Positions 12,146 through 22,268 of a stretch of 64,000 nucleotides of DNA are shown piece by piece. Source of the stretch: Colius striatus (Eukaryota; Chordata; Aves; Coliiformes; Coliidae). The notes under the pieces are model-generated. The model worked only from the letters and a program-made list of their open reading frames with translations. It searched no databases and was not told the origin of the DNA. Position numbers and translations under genes: made by a program. Where the stretch lies: positions 3,726,001-3,790,000 of the forward strand of contig NC_084790.1 in the NCBI RefSeq assembly GCF_028858725.1, given 5' to 3'. How positions within the stretch are numbered: the stretch's first letter is position 1; each line of letters opens with the position of its first letter.

Positions 12146-14671
12146 CTCCAGGTGAGAGCAGAGAGCAGAGGGTGTGTGAGAGCCCACACGGATGGGTCAC
12201 AGCACGCCCAGGGCAGTCAGGAACCGCTCTGTTTTGCTGGTGATTTTGAAAAAAAACCCACGTTGGCAAGCCAAAAAGTTTAGTTTGACCCAGAACAGCC
12301 CTTTAAACAGCTCAATCAGCCCAAAATGTCATGTTTTAGGTTGGCCTTGGGCCATGAGTGAGCTGGCTCGGAGTAGTTCTGCTTTTCATTAAAGGAAATA
12401 TGTAAGAAACAGGAACAAAAATCTCCGAGTGTGACATTTAGAAACCGGAAATTAAATAACTTTGACTTTTAAAACAATTAGTGCGAAGAATTAAAAGTAA
12501 ACCAAAATCAATCTGTGAAGAATTTCTGAGTCACCAAATCTTTCATTTCCATCAAAACAAATCTGCCCCACGTCCGTGTGTCTGGTTCTGCAGGGTGAAG
12601 CCTGGGAGCCTGCCCAGGACCCATCCTGAGCTGAGCTCTGTGCTGTCCTTTCAGTGTGTAACGTCCTGTACCTCAACTCAGTCAACGTGGAGACACTGAC
12701 GGGAGCCCCAGCCATCCAGAAAGCCATCTCTTCCACCTTTGAGCTGGAGACGCTGCCCACACCCACCCTTGTGCACTTCAGAGTGACTGAGCAGGGAGTG
12801 ACGCTGACAGACATCCAGAGGAAGTAAGAGCTGCCTGGGGAGGGTCGGGATGGAGCCAAGGGCTCACCCACCAGTGGGGAGGTGCAGGGCAGAGCTGAAT
12901 GGCTCATGGAAACAGAGCTTGCCTGAGACCACCCAAGCTCCTTTCTTGCCTCTCAAGAAAAACTGGCCTGCTCAGACAAATCCAAGGACAGACTTGACCC
13001 CCTTCTGTTACAGCACAGGGCATGATGCTGCTTTGTGTGAAGTTCAGTGGCAACACCTCAAGAGTGGGAAGCAGGAGCTGGCTGAACCAAAGAGCTGCCT
13101 GCACTTTGCCTGCTGCCAGCTCAGCAGGACCCTCACACCCTCTGTCCCCCACACCCCCCCGTTCCCAAGCAGGGCTTGAATCTGCAAATACCTGTTTCTC
13201 CCACCAGCCCTACCCAGGCACTTTCCCCTTCTAACCCCACATTCTCTTCCTCCTCCTGACAGGGTGTTTTTCAGGCGACACTACCCCCTGGCTTCCATCA
13301 GGTTCTGTGGGATGGACCCTGAGAACAGAAAGTGAGTTATTGGCCAGTCTGGGGACTGAGGGACTCTGGGCTGAGGGTGTCCATGCTGGTCTGTGCTCCC
13401 TTCCCCAAGGGGTCTGGGCTGAGGGTGTCCATGCTGGTCTGTGCTTACTTCCCCACCATTCCCAGTGCAGCTCCATCACTGCACCACTTAAAATCCCAAA
13501 TCCCAGCCCCCAGCAGTGCAGCCCCTGCCATGGGATTAACTCACTGGGTTTAGCTAAATATAAACCTTGACTTTGCAGCTGATGGAATGAGTTAAACATG
13601 AGTCTTTGAGTAAATCCAATTCTGTTCTTCCCTCAGGTGGCAGAAATACTGCAAGTCCTCAAGGTAAGACCTGTGTGGGAACCTGCCACAGCCGAAGCTC
13701 CCCCAGGAGAGGGGAGATGGAAGCTCCCCCAGGAGAGGGGAGATGCTGCTTTGGCCCAGCCTCGCCTCTTTTGCAGAGCAGCAAAAAAAGCCAAAGCTTA
13801 AAAATGAATCATAGGATCATTTTGGTTGGAAAAGACTTTTAAGATCATCGAGTTCAACCCCTGCCCCCACCACTAACCCACGGCCCTCAGCACCTCAGCT
13901 CCAGGGCTTTGGGATCCCTCCAGGGCTGGGCACTCCCCCAGCTCCCTGGGCAGCCTGGCACAGGGGCTGACACCCCTCTCAGGGAAACAGTTCTGCCTCA
14001 GCTGCAGTCTCAACCTCCGCTGGGGCAACCTGAGGCCATTTCTTCTATTCCTGTCATTGGGAGAAGAGATTGATCCTCACTTCACTACAGCCTCCTCTCA
14101 GGGAGCTGCAGAGAGTGAAGGGATGTGATAAAAGTTAACATGGTGGCAGGATGAGAGGTGGGACAGACGGGTGAAGCTTTGTGGGGAGTGTTGCTCTGTA
14201 GGTCTTGCTGAGAGGCTTGGCTGAGCCCAGTTCTCCACATCCCCTCATGTAGAAAGCCCCCGTTCCAAATCTGTCAGCCTTCCCAGTGCCTCTCTTGCTC
14301 CAGGCTCAGGAAGTGAGTTTATATCTGGCTCTACCTTGCGTTCAAGAAACTTTTCACAGCTGGGGAAGCTTTGCCAGAAACACTTCTCCCGGCTGTTTTG
14401 CTTCCAAGCAAACGTGATTGGGGAGCAGGCCAAGGTGGAATTGCTGGAACCAGGGTTTTGTTTTGTGGCCAGGGCTAGTTTAAGCATATTCCTTTAGATT
14501 CCCTGGATGCAAACTGAATCAACCTCTCTCCTTTTCCAAAGAATCTTTGGGTTCGTGGCCAAGAGCCAGACAGATTCGGAGAACCTCTGTCACCTGTTTG
14601 CAGAGTACGACACCGTGCAGCCACCGTCGCTTGTCATCGACCTGCTCTGCAAGCTCCTGCCAGGCCCGTAG
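1932..14671 (+). CDS. TNS4: Tensin 4 (C-terminal tensin-like, Cten), 12 coding exons
   Basis: Focal-adhesion adaptor. The tensin SH2 and PTB domains bind phosphotyrosine proteins and integrin beta tails, but tensin 4 lacks the actin-binding and phosphatase-like N terminus of other tensins. Coding exons: 1932-2373, 7075-7498, 7697-8127, 8960-9046, 9579-9698, 9960-10052, 10355-10432, 10891-10962, 12655-12823, 13263-13331, 13637-13663, 14542-14671; total 713 aa (human about 715). The start is placed at 1932 (MSQV, as in mammals) rather than the in-frame ATG at 1875 inside a GAG-rich 5' UTR. An N-terminal motif ([14 protein letters not shown]) and DIKYIE across exon 1/2 match tensin 4. Residues 150-430 are Ser/Pro-rich and probably disordered. 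The SH2 domain spans about 445-555, with Trp452 and the phosphotyrosine-binding Arg477 in FVVRDS. The PTB domain spans about 582-710. Exon 11 is a 27-bp microexon. The open frame of exon 1 reads through its donor to 2735, which is intronic. Confidence 0.97.
5055..5245 (+). mobile_element. Old CR1-like LINE relic
   Basis: Degraded sequence resembling the 3' part of ancient amniote CR1-like LINEs: a Gly-free non-coding stretch with the typical 'attaacca..ggaacaa' and 'aaatcaag.ctgg.tgt' landmarks followed by 'ctaaaag..' in the expected order. It is more diverged than the other CR1 copies in the window. Family assignment is by recalled consensus only. Confidence 0.45.
5490..5910 (-). mobile_element. 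CR1 LINE 3' fragment (TNS4 intron 1)
   Basis: This matches the bird CR1 3' end in reverse: 'acagaatc..ttggttggaaaag' (complement of the CR1 terminus), then the 'cagccctgccctcaccctgccc', 'gggatccctccaggg' and 'ccctgggcagcctgg' blocks. It is nearly colinear with the copies at 13804-14125, 17925-18418, 53248-53445 and 62465-62930, so these probably belong to one CR1 subfamily. It is 5'-truncated, as is usual for CR1. Confidence 0.85.
6640..7022 (+). mobile_element. CR1 LINE 3' fragment (TNS4 intron 1)
   Basis: Sense-oriented CR1 3' end: 'gttgagcctggagaaggctgagg', 'ggacaagggacaatgg', 'caggctgcccaggg', 'aaacccacctggacac', then 'ggattgggctggatgagcc' and the terminal 'ccattctatgattcta'. It ends only about 50 bp before the TNS4 exon 2 acceptor at 7074. 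Confidence 0.88.
8633..8685. repeat. Half-copy of palindromic MITE-like sequence
   Basis: The segment 'ggatcctcagctggtgtaaat' resembles one arm of the palindromic element at 15476-15560. No clear second arm follows. It lies in TNS4 intron 3. Confidence 0.35.
11048..11570 (-). mobile_element. CR1 LINE 3' fragment (TNS4 intron 8)
   Basis: Reverse-oriented CR1: starts with the complement of the CR1 terminus ('cagaatcacagagtcatagaatgg'), then the complements of the 'cctggacatgttcctgtg', 'ctgcccaggg' and 'ttgagcctggagaag' landmarks. It ends at 'cagaactggatgcaata', a typical 5'-truncated limit. It is the longest CR1 copy in the window. Confidence 0.9.
12115..12143. repeat. (GT)n microsatellite
   Basis: About 14 uninterrupted GT units in TNS4 intron 8. 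No gene function is implied. Confidence 0.95.
13365..13455. repeat. Two-copy 48-bp tandem duplication
   Basis: Two near-identical copies of a segment beginning 'tctgggctgagggtgtccat' start at 13365 and 13413, in TNS4 intron 10 just after the exon 10 donor. Confidence 0.85.
13694..13745. repeat. Two-copy 26-bp tandem duplication
   Basis: The 26-bp unit starting 'gaagctcccccaggagaggg' occurs twice in direct tandem, 30 bp after the exon 11 donor of TNS4. Confidence 0.85.
13804..14125 (-). mobile_element. CR1 LINE 3' fragment (TNS4 intron 11)
   Basis: Reverse-oriented CR1 3' end ('gaatcataggatcattttgg' onward) with the 'gggatccctccagggc', 'cctgggcagcctggca' and 'gggaaacagttctgcctcag' blocks shared with the copies at 5490 and 17925. 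Confidence 0.88.
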
Positions 14672-15435
14672 AGGACAGAAACCCCGGGACAGCTCAGGGC
14701 TGGCAGCTGCCCACACGCTGCCAAGCTTCTACTGCTTGCCTTTTCCTGCTTCTGGGTTGCATTTTGGCAACAGCTCGTATTTATGTTGGGTTTTTTCTTT
14801 CGTTACGTACCCATCATGTCAAGAGTCTCAGTTAAAGATTTTATGCTGTGGTGGGATGAGATGCCTCTCCCAGCCTCTCCATGGGGCAGGGCTCACCATG
14901 ATGGGCACTGCAGGATAGTTGCCTGTGGGGAGTCATGCCAGGCTGGGAGCAGAGCTGTGGGCTGGGAGCTGAGCTCCCTGTACAGAACTTCCACATCACA
15001 CACCGTCTTGCTCTGCTCTGGAGGACTGAAATGCCATTTCCACCAGCAGCAGGGGATGCCTGTACTCAGGATGGCCAAGCTGAGGCATGTTTGGTGGAGC
15101 TGAGCTCCTGCCTTTGGGGATTCAGCCACAACCCCCCCCCACACACACACCTCAGTGCTGTGGGAGAGGGGATGTGGTACAGGCAGCAGGGACTCAGCTC
15201 CCCGACAACAGACCAGCATCAGCAGGCACTTTTGCAAATCAAAGCGTATCAAATCACTAGGCCCTGCTGGGGGATCCTGCCTCCCTCAAAGAGCGAGGCA
15301 GAAAGGTCAGAGCAGTGTGGTTTTGCCTGGTGCTGGTAAATTCTCCTGCCCTTTTTCGCCGAGCTGGGTTACGGGACAGCTCAGCCTCCCAGGCAGCGCG
15401 GCAAGCTGAGGAATAAATGTTGACATTTTCATGAC
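14672..15435 (+). other. TNS4: TNS4 3' UTR with candidate poly(A) signal
   Basis: Sequence after the TNS4 stop codon. The first AATAAA on the plus strand is at 15412-15417, giving a 3' UTR of about 0.75 kb if it is used. It contains a short C-run followed by CA repeats near 15130-15150. Confidence 0.6.
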
Positions 15436-15475
15436 AGTAAAACGTTGGGTTTTTGGAAATGACTTGCATGACTCT

Positions 15476-15560
15476 GGGCCAGATCCTCAGATGACGTAAA
15501 TTGGCGCAGCCCCATGGAAGTCAGAGCTGCCATGATTTACACCAGCTGAAGATTCAGCTC
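15476..15560. repeat. Palindromic MITE-like element
   Basis: The two ends are imperfect reverse complements of each other: 'gggccagatcctcagatgac' at the left and the complement of 'accagctgaagattcagctc' at the right, with 'gtaaat'/'atttac' in the arms and a short centre. This is the shape of a small non-autonomous DNA-transposon (MITE-like) relic. Similar palindromes are common in reptile and bird genomes, but family naming needs a repeat library. Confidence 0.55.
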
Positions 15561-17924
15561 TTGGTGCAGTGTCAGAGTGGAGCAGAGCAGCTCTGAGCCC
15601 ACCACACAGTCACCTCCCCTTAGCACTCATTACCTGGTGCCTCTGCATTGTGTTAATTTTACCCCCTGTGCTAACAAACTCTGATTGGGGGTATTTGCAA
15701 TAGAGCATCAGATCATTTATCTCACCATAAACACTGCAGAGATGTTAGAAGCTGAAAAGCCTTCCTCTGTGCTCTCAAACTGCCAAGCACGTGCCTGCGT
15801 TGCACATAAAGGAAAAGTCACTCTCCCTTGGGCCACCATAAAAACAGATATCAGGGGACAGAAGGGCACCTGCTCCAGATGAGAACAAACAGCTTGGTGT
15901 GTCCACTCATTCTGTCTGCCTCAAGCCCTGCTCTGCCAAAACCCAGCACCCAGCTGGGGCGGAGCTGGGGGAGCCCTCAACCTGCAGCTCTGTACCCATC
16001 AGGCACAGGGGACCCAGAGGAATGTGGACCCCCAAGGTCACAGGCAGCTCAGGATGGATGTGGCTCAGGCTCTGGGTTTGTACCTCCTCAGCCCTGCCTG
16101 GCCCAGGGCCCACAGAGACCTGCAGCCCCTCATGGGAGGGTCAGTGCAGTCAACAAAGGACCCCATCATGTTACCCCATGCCCTGCCTGCACCCTGCCCA
16201 TCTACTGGGGTAAATAAGGACAGAACCACCACCGTGTGCAGAGCTTTCATTACCCAACACTCAATAAGTGCTGTGCCCAGCCCTGGGACTCCACATGCTG
16301 CACAGTCATGAACCGGCGCTGCTTCCCTCCTTTGAGTGTATCACGATGCTGTCCAGGACTGCAGCAATGAGCATGAAGGGAAGATGAACATCCAAAGGCT
16401 TTGGCTGCAATCAGTGCTTTGTGGGGGACAGCGCTGCTGCCCCTGAGCCTGGGCCCCTGCACGCTGCTCCCCTGCATCACCAAATCCTTTTGCAGAACTC
16501 CAGCCATAACCAGGAGGGCTCATCTTCTGGGGAGCAGGACGCTGGCTGCTTTTCCCCGCTGTGGGAAGGGGAGCGGGCCAGTGGCCAGGCACCATCTTCC
16601 ACACGTGGAATGTTTAGTTGAGCGAGCAGCCTTCTGCAGAGCGCAGGCCCAGCCACCGCGGGGACAGTTCAGCCAAAACCACCTGGATTCGGGGAAAAAA
16701 ACAAACAATTCCCTGAGCTCCTCGTGGCTTCCAAAGCTTCTGCCAGGCTTCCTGGAGGCGCAGCTCTTGGTTTTGGTTCCTGGGTCTGTTTCCAGCCCTT
16801 TTGTAACAAACCTAAGCCCTGTCCTGGCCGGGCTGGTGGCTCTGTTCCCGGCAGCCTCTGCCACCGGCGGGCGATGCCGCGTGCGCCCAGCCACGGCGAG
16901 ACCCCGGCAGGCACCAAAGCTGCGGCACGTGGCTGGGCTCATCCTGGTCACAGTGGCAAGGATCACAGACACGTGGGTGCACAGACACGTGTGTGCTCGT
17001 GTGGGTGACACACAAAGCCCCAACACGGCGTTGTGGTGACAGCGGAGTGGGCTGCAGGGGCTCCCGCACAGAAACGTCCTGGCCTGGCACAGAGGACAGG
17101 GAGCTGCTGGCTGTTGCAGGTGGGGCTTTGCTCACCAGAGAGATGCAGAACAGCTCACACGAGGCCCAGACTCACCACTGCATACCTCCTTCATGCTGGC
17201 ACAACGAGGTCCTGCCGTGGCAGCCCAGCACAGCCCTTGGCAGCAGCACTTCCAGACACCAAGAGGGGTGGGAGGGTTTGCTTTGCTCATGTCACTGGCT
17301 TCCTGGTGACCTCCAGAAGCAGGGAAGGGCCACAGCCCTCCCTCGACCAGCAGTGCCCGGGGGAGATCACGGGATGGGGGCAAACCAGCCCCCAGCCCCC
17401 CACTCTCCCAGCAGTTTGTCTGCCAAATGCTCACACAGCCACGCACACACAGACACACACACCCCTTGCTGCAGCTAAACCACGTCCCAAACACAGCCCG
17501 ATGCCCCTGCAGCTGCCAGGGGAGGGGGCAGCTGGAGGGGGTCCCGGCAGTGAGCCCGGGGAGCCCTGGCCCCTGGCAGCCGTTGACACGGAGCTGGGGC
17601 ACCGGGCCAGGCTGGCTTCTTCCCTCCTCCGGCTGCTGATCTGCTGCGCCAGCGAATTACAGCAACTTGTCTACATTGGCTGCAGACGCTGCCTCCGGGC
17701 CCGGCTCCTCCGGGCTGTTTGCACAACCCCGAGCACCAACCCCGGCCGTGCGGCTCCGGTAACCGAGCATCGGGCTGGCACCAGCCCCAGGCAACGCCTC
17801 CAGCCGCGGGGAACCTCGTCACCGGGGACACAGCCGTCCTCCTGCGATGTGACCGCAGGCAACACCACCCAGCACACACCGTGAGAACGCTGAGCCGCGG
17901 CCGGCAGCGCCAGGCAGCCGGGAG
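15561..17924. other. Intergenic, no feature supported
   Basis: Convergent intergenic DNA between the 3' ends of TNS4 and IGFBP4. Several long open frames on both strands (for example 17033-17884) are a by-product of high GC content and low stop frequency. None shows a recognisable domain, a consistent splice structure or a conserved motif. Confidence 0.6.
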
Positions 17925-18418
17925 GAGCGTGGCCAGCAGCATTCCCACAGCTGGGCATCCACCGAGGGGCTGCAGCGTGGCCAGAGCCCGGCACAGAGCT
18001 GGGGAAGGGGCTGGAGCACAAGGGAGGGGCTGAGGGAATGGGGGTGTTGAGCCTGGAGAAGAGGAGGCTGAGGGGAGACAGGAGCCCTCTGCAGCTCCCT
18101 GATGGGAGGCTGTGGCCAGGGGTTGGGCTCTGCTCCCAAGCAACAACTGGCAGAACAAGAGGAAACAGCCTCAAGTTGCCCCAGCGGAGGTTGAGGCTGG
18201 AGCTGAGGCAGAACTGTTTCCCTGAGAGGGGTGTCAGCCCCTGTGCCAGGCTGCCCAGGGAGCTGGGGCAGTGCCCAGCCCTGGAGGGATCCCAAAGCCA
18301 TGGAGCTGAGGTGCTGAGGGCAGTGGATCAGTGCTGGGCTGGGCAGGGTGAGGGCAGGGCTGGGACTGCAGCAGCTTCAAGGGCTATTCCAACCAAAATG
18401 ATTCTGTGATTCCATGAT
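17925..18418 (+). mobile_element. CR1 LINE 3' fragment (intergenic)
   Basis: Sense-oriented CR1 3' end: 'gaggggctgcagcgtggcca', 'ttgagcctggagaagaggag', 'gccccagcggaggttgaggc', 'ggctgcccagggagctgggg', ending 'aaaatgattctgtgattcca'. Closely matches the copy at 62465-62930. Confidence 0.92.
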
Positions 18419-20187
18419 CTCCCAGTTGTGTCCCTTGACACTCTCCCAAAACACTGCGTAGAGCCAGTGATGCTGGGTGCATATTGGCACAACGTGGGCC
18501 ATGGGCTGTGGCACTGTGAGGCTGGTGGCAACCCCTGGCCACGAGCATGTTGCTTTGGCGTGAGCCAGCGCCTGTCCCTGTCCTCCCCTGAACTTTGAAG
18601 CCTGTCCAGTGTCTTGTCTCAGCCTTGACACCATCTCCAGGCCCCACCACCGCACTGTGCCACTGTGCAGGGTCAGTGGTGACACTCGTCCCTTCCTTTG
18701 CAGTGGCATCGAGCAGAGGCTGAGCTGGGGCTCACAAGGAGGCACAAACCATTTGCTTCCAACCCCATCCGCGCTCGGCGCAGCTCTCCCTGAGGCTTTG
18801 TGTGTGCCCGGGGGCTGCTGAACCCCAAACCCAGCACAGTATTCCCCAAGCTGAGGGCAACCAGGTCAGGACTTGTCTCCCCTCCCCCGGGACAGGATGC
18901 CCAGCGCCGAGCCCCAGTCCTGGCTGTGTGTGCTGCTGAGCTCAGGTGGGTGCTGGCCTTGCACCCATAGCCCAGTCCCAGCATCTGCTCTCAGCTCAGG
19001 CATTTTTTCCACTTCCAAGCCATTGTGAGCTGGTTCCTCACCCTCCCCCAGCTCCCCCTACCCTCCTTTATCCTGGCCTGGCAGGCAGGTACCCTTGGGG
19101 ATGGCCAAAGGGGGTCCTTGCTCCAAGGGTGTGAGGCACAGCCCAGGGCACAGCCTGCAACGAGCTGCACCCACTGGAGCTCAAGGAAGGTTCCTGCTCC
19201 CCAGGAACCCACTGGTGCTTCTGAATGATGCCACTTGCTGCCACCAAGGATCCTCCCTGTAGCCAGTGCAGCCTCGCTGCTCTCCCCAGCACCCCAGCTC
19301 TGCTCCCAGTGGTGCTACCAGCACTTCCCAAGGCGGATCCCACTGGTGCTCCCCATGGATGTGGTTTGAGGGGGTGGTTCGAGATGGTGGCAGGAGGGTG
19401 CCAAGGTCATGGGCAGTTGCTGGTTTACTTCAGGTTGTATGGAAGGAGAGTGTTTCCCTACAGCACACACTGGCACCACAGGGACACAGCACCCAACCGA
19501 GTGGGATCCCCACAGACCCCTTACTCCTTCTCTGCTCTGCCTCCCTCCCTCTCCTCTCCTTGAAAGCAATGCAAAGATCAAATGCACGCCACAGAAACAC
19601 ATTCAATAAAAGGGAAAAATTAAATACAGTAATTACCTTTTTGTTTCTTTTTTGACAATACAAAGGTTCAAGTTTACTGCAAAAGAGAGTCGGTGCTACG
19701 TGGGAGTCTGAAGGGATTGGGCTTGGCCCAGGAGGAACCGACGGGAACCACAGTGGCACAGAAAAACGTCACTGCGGCTGGGGAGCCTTATGTGTGTAAA
19801 TACAGCCTTAAACTACAGGAGAGACGCTAGAAAATGCTGGAGCCCTCTGCCCTGCACACAGAACGTGCCCTTGCAAGTGCCCACACCCTTCACCAGCCAC
19901 CCAAAGCCAGGAGAGGCTCCGCTGGGCGCAGGTGGCTGAGCTTGGGTAGGCTGGGGTGGCTGCTGCATCCATCCTGCACCCCAATATGGTGCTGTGGGCA
20001 CAGGGACTGGCATCACGACCCCACCACTACTGGGAAACCCATCCCTTGCACAGTGGCACCAGAGGGCAGCAATCCCCATCCTCACCAACCACCATCCTGG
20101 CAAATGGACTCAGTTGAGAAGTTGTGTGCAGTCTGCCCTGAGCAGGGCCAGGGGCAAGCAACAGGTCCAGCTGGATGCTGGGGCCAG
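18419..20187. other. Intergenic / possible distal IGFBP4 3' UTR
   Basis: No coding sequence supported. An AT-rich patch near 19590-19690 stands out from the GC-rich surroundings. On the minus strand it could be the end of a long IGFBP4 3' UTR, but I found no canonical AATAAA on that strand to fix a poly(A) site, so this is a guess. A plus-strand AATAAA at 19605 has no plus-strand gene to serve. Confidence 0.35.
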
Positions 20188-20392
20188 CTGGGGATCCATC
20201 AGGGTGCCAGGGCAGGCAGAGGATCCAGCTGGGCACAAGGGCAGGCAGGGGATCCAGCTGGGCACAAGGGCAGGCAGGGGATCCAGCTGGGCACAAGGGC
20301 AGGCAGGGGATCCATCAAGGTGCTGAGGCCAGCAGAGGATCCATCAGAGTGCCAGGGCAGGCAGGGGATCCATCAGGGTGCCAGGGCTGGGG
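20188..20392. repeat. Minisatellite, 29-bp unit, about 7 copies
   Basis: Direct repeats of about 29 bp based on 'ggatccagctgggcacaagg' plus 'gcaggcagg'. The three central copies are nearly identical and the flanking ones carry 'ggatccatcagggtgccagg' variants. The open frames across it are repeat artefacts. It lies downstream of the IGFBP4 stop codon. Confidence 0.93.
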
Positions 20393-21549
20393 GTGCAGGG
20401 GGGCAGGGGAAGCAGTGCAGCCCCATGGGACCCAGGGTGGAAGGTGCTGGTGCCACGCTGTGACACGTGTGCCTGGGGACATGGGATGTGACACGGGGAC
20501 ACTGTCACCCTGATGAGAAGCCAGGGGAGGCTGTGCCAATGAGCTGTGAAGCTCAGCCCTGTGCCAGCTCCAATGCTGGTCTGCTCCATCCTTTCTGCCT
20601 GGACCTTGGGATGATGGCACTTGCCAGTCCCTGTCCCCACCTGCACCTCCACCAAGAGACATCAGGACCTCCCCACTGGTGCCAGGGAGCTGCCATGCCA
20701 TGCCAGGCTGTGTCATGCCGTGCTGGGGACCAGGGGAGCAGAAGAGTGTTTCACTAAAACTGAAACATTCTGCTACAGGGCAAATCCACACAGACAAACC
20801 AAAATCTTCCACTGCAGCCATGGAGCTGGGGGTGGGTCAAAGGGAGAGCGGCAGAATCCACCCCCCACCTTTGGCACACTTGCCAAAGCATCCAGCACGG
20901 ACATTTCTCACCTAAAAGACATTTAGGTGAAAAATTCCCAGCCCAGCTTTAAAAAAACCAAAAACACAAAGAAGAAGAAGTGGGGAAAAAAATGCTACAA
21001 AAACAGTGGCGATTTCTCAGCCGAGAACGTTGTACTGGTGACATCTGCAGATCCTCACCGCTGAGACACGCCACAAATTCATCCTGGTTTCCTCACACTG
21101 GAAGAAGCCAGAAGCCAAGGTGGTGCCCTGTTGAGATGGGGGATCCCAACCTCGGAGGCCACACGGTCGCTTCTAAGATCCCCTCAACTACATCATTTAA
21201 ATACTATAAACCTTTGGGGAAGGGAAAAAAAAACCAGACAAACCCCAAACCCAACAGCAGCTCTTGCTGCTGGGAGCCGTTTCCTGGGCCTCTCTTGCAC
21301 CCCAAACCCTCCCCTTGGACCCAGCACCCACAGGATGCACCTCTCTGCACCCCTCTACCTGGGGACGGTGGATGAATATGTGGCAGGAGGAGACAGGATG
21401 GATGGGAGGGAAACGCTGCAGCCAACAGCTTTGTCCCTCACAGGGAGCAGGATGGGGCTGAGCCGTGGTGCAGGTGGTTCCCAGGCTGTGGGGCTGCAGC
21501 AGGGAGGGCAAAGTTCACTTATTGCTCTGTGCGGCTGCGATGCCCGTTG

Positions 21550-21552
<3 letters not shown>
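20393..21552. other. Downstream of IGFBP4, probably 3' UTR or flank
   Basis: No coding sequence supported. A perfect 8-bp-stem inverted repeat (CACCTAAA / TTTAGGTG) lies at 20909-20929. A purine/A-rich patch follows near 20950-21010. This region may belong to the IGFBP4 3' UTR on the minus strand, but no poly(A) signal fixes its end. Confidence 0.35.

Positions 21553-21586
<34 letters not shown>
21553..21586. repeat. (CA)n microsatellite
   Basis: 17 CA units on the plus strand, about 0.7 kb beyond the IGFBP4 stop codon. Confidence 0.95.
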
Positions 21587-21588
<2 letters not shown>

Positions 21589-22268
21589 TGGGTGGGATGG
21601 AGGCAGGGAGGGCCCAGGTAGGCGGTGCAGGGGTCTGGGGGGGTCTCTCCAGCCTCCCCTGCTCCTTGCCTGCAGAGCCTCCCGCTGCCAGGTAGGGCAG
21701 GATGAGGCACTTCTGCTGCCACAGAGGTCTGGCACAGACAGCAAGGCACTGCGGGCAAGGGGTGCCACCACGGACCCCACCAGGCACCAGTGTGTCCACG
21801 GCTGCCTTTCCGTGCTGGGGCAGCAGCCGAGCCTGTGCCAGAGCTGCCAGGCTGCGGGTCCCCAGCTGCACCACAGAACAGAAGGGCCGGGATAAAAGCC
21901 AGGGCGGGGGGATACAGGGGGGCAGGCACCACAGGGCGGGTGGGCAGCACCCAGAGCCGCAGCGTGGTGGGTGCTCTCTACCCTCTCCACCCAGGCAGCC
22001 TGGCACCAGCCCCAGGGCAGCATCTGTCCAAGCAAGTGTCCGTGCGGGATGGAGGTGCCGCTCGGCGACCCCTCAGCAGCAGCGGCTAGTGGTCATGGCA
22101 CAGGGCACGGTGCCGTTGGGCAGCCCGTGGCACAGGGCACGGCGGCGATCCAGGGCACGTGCCGGGCTCCTCTGGCACCGGGGAGCTGCTCAGCAATCGT
22201 ATCCCCTCTCTTCGTCTCCCCGGTGAGTGTCCTGGCCGCGGCACGGCACGGGGCCTCCGCCGTCGTGC

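Noticed and set aside
17033-17884. 283-residue plus-strand open frame between TNS4 and IGFBP4
   Set aside because: Low-complexity composition, no recognisable motif, and other long frames overlap it on both strands.
20188-20392. Possible CRISPR array
   Set aside because: Repeats are directly adjacent with no spacers, and this is a vertebrate genome; it is a minisatellite.
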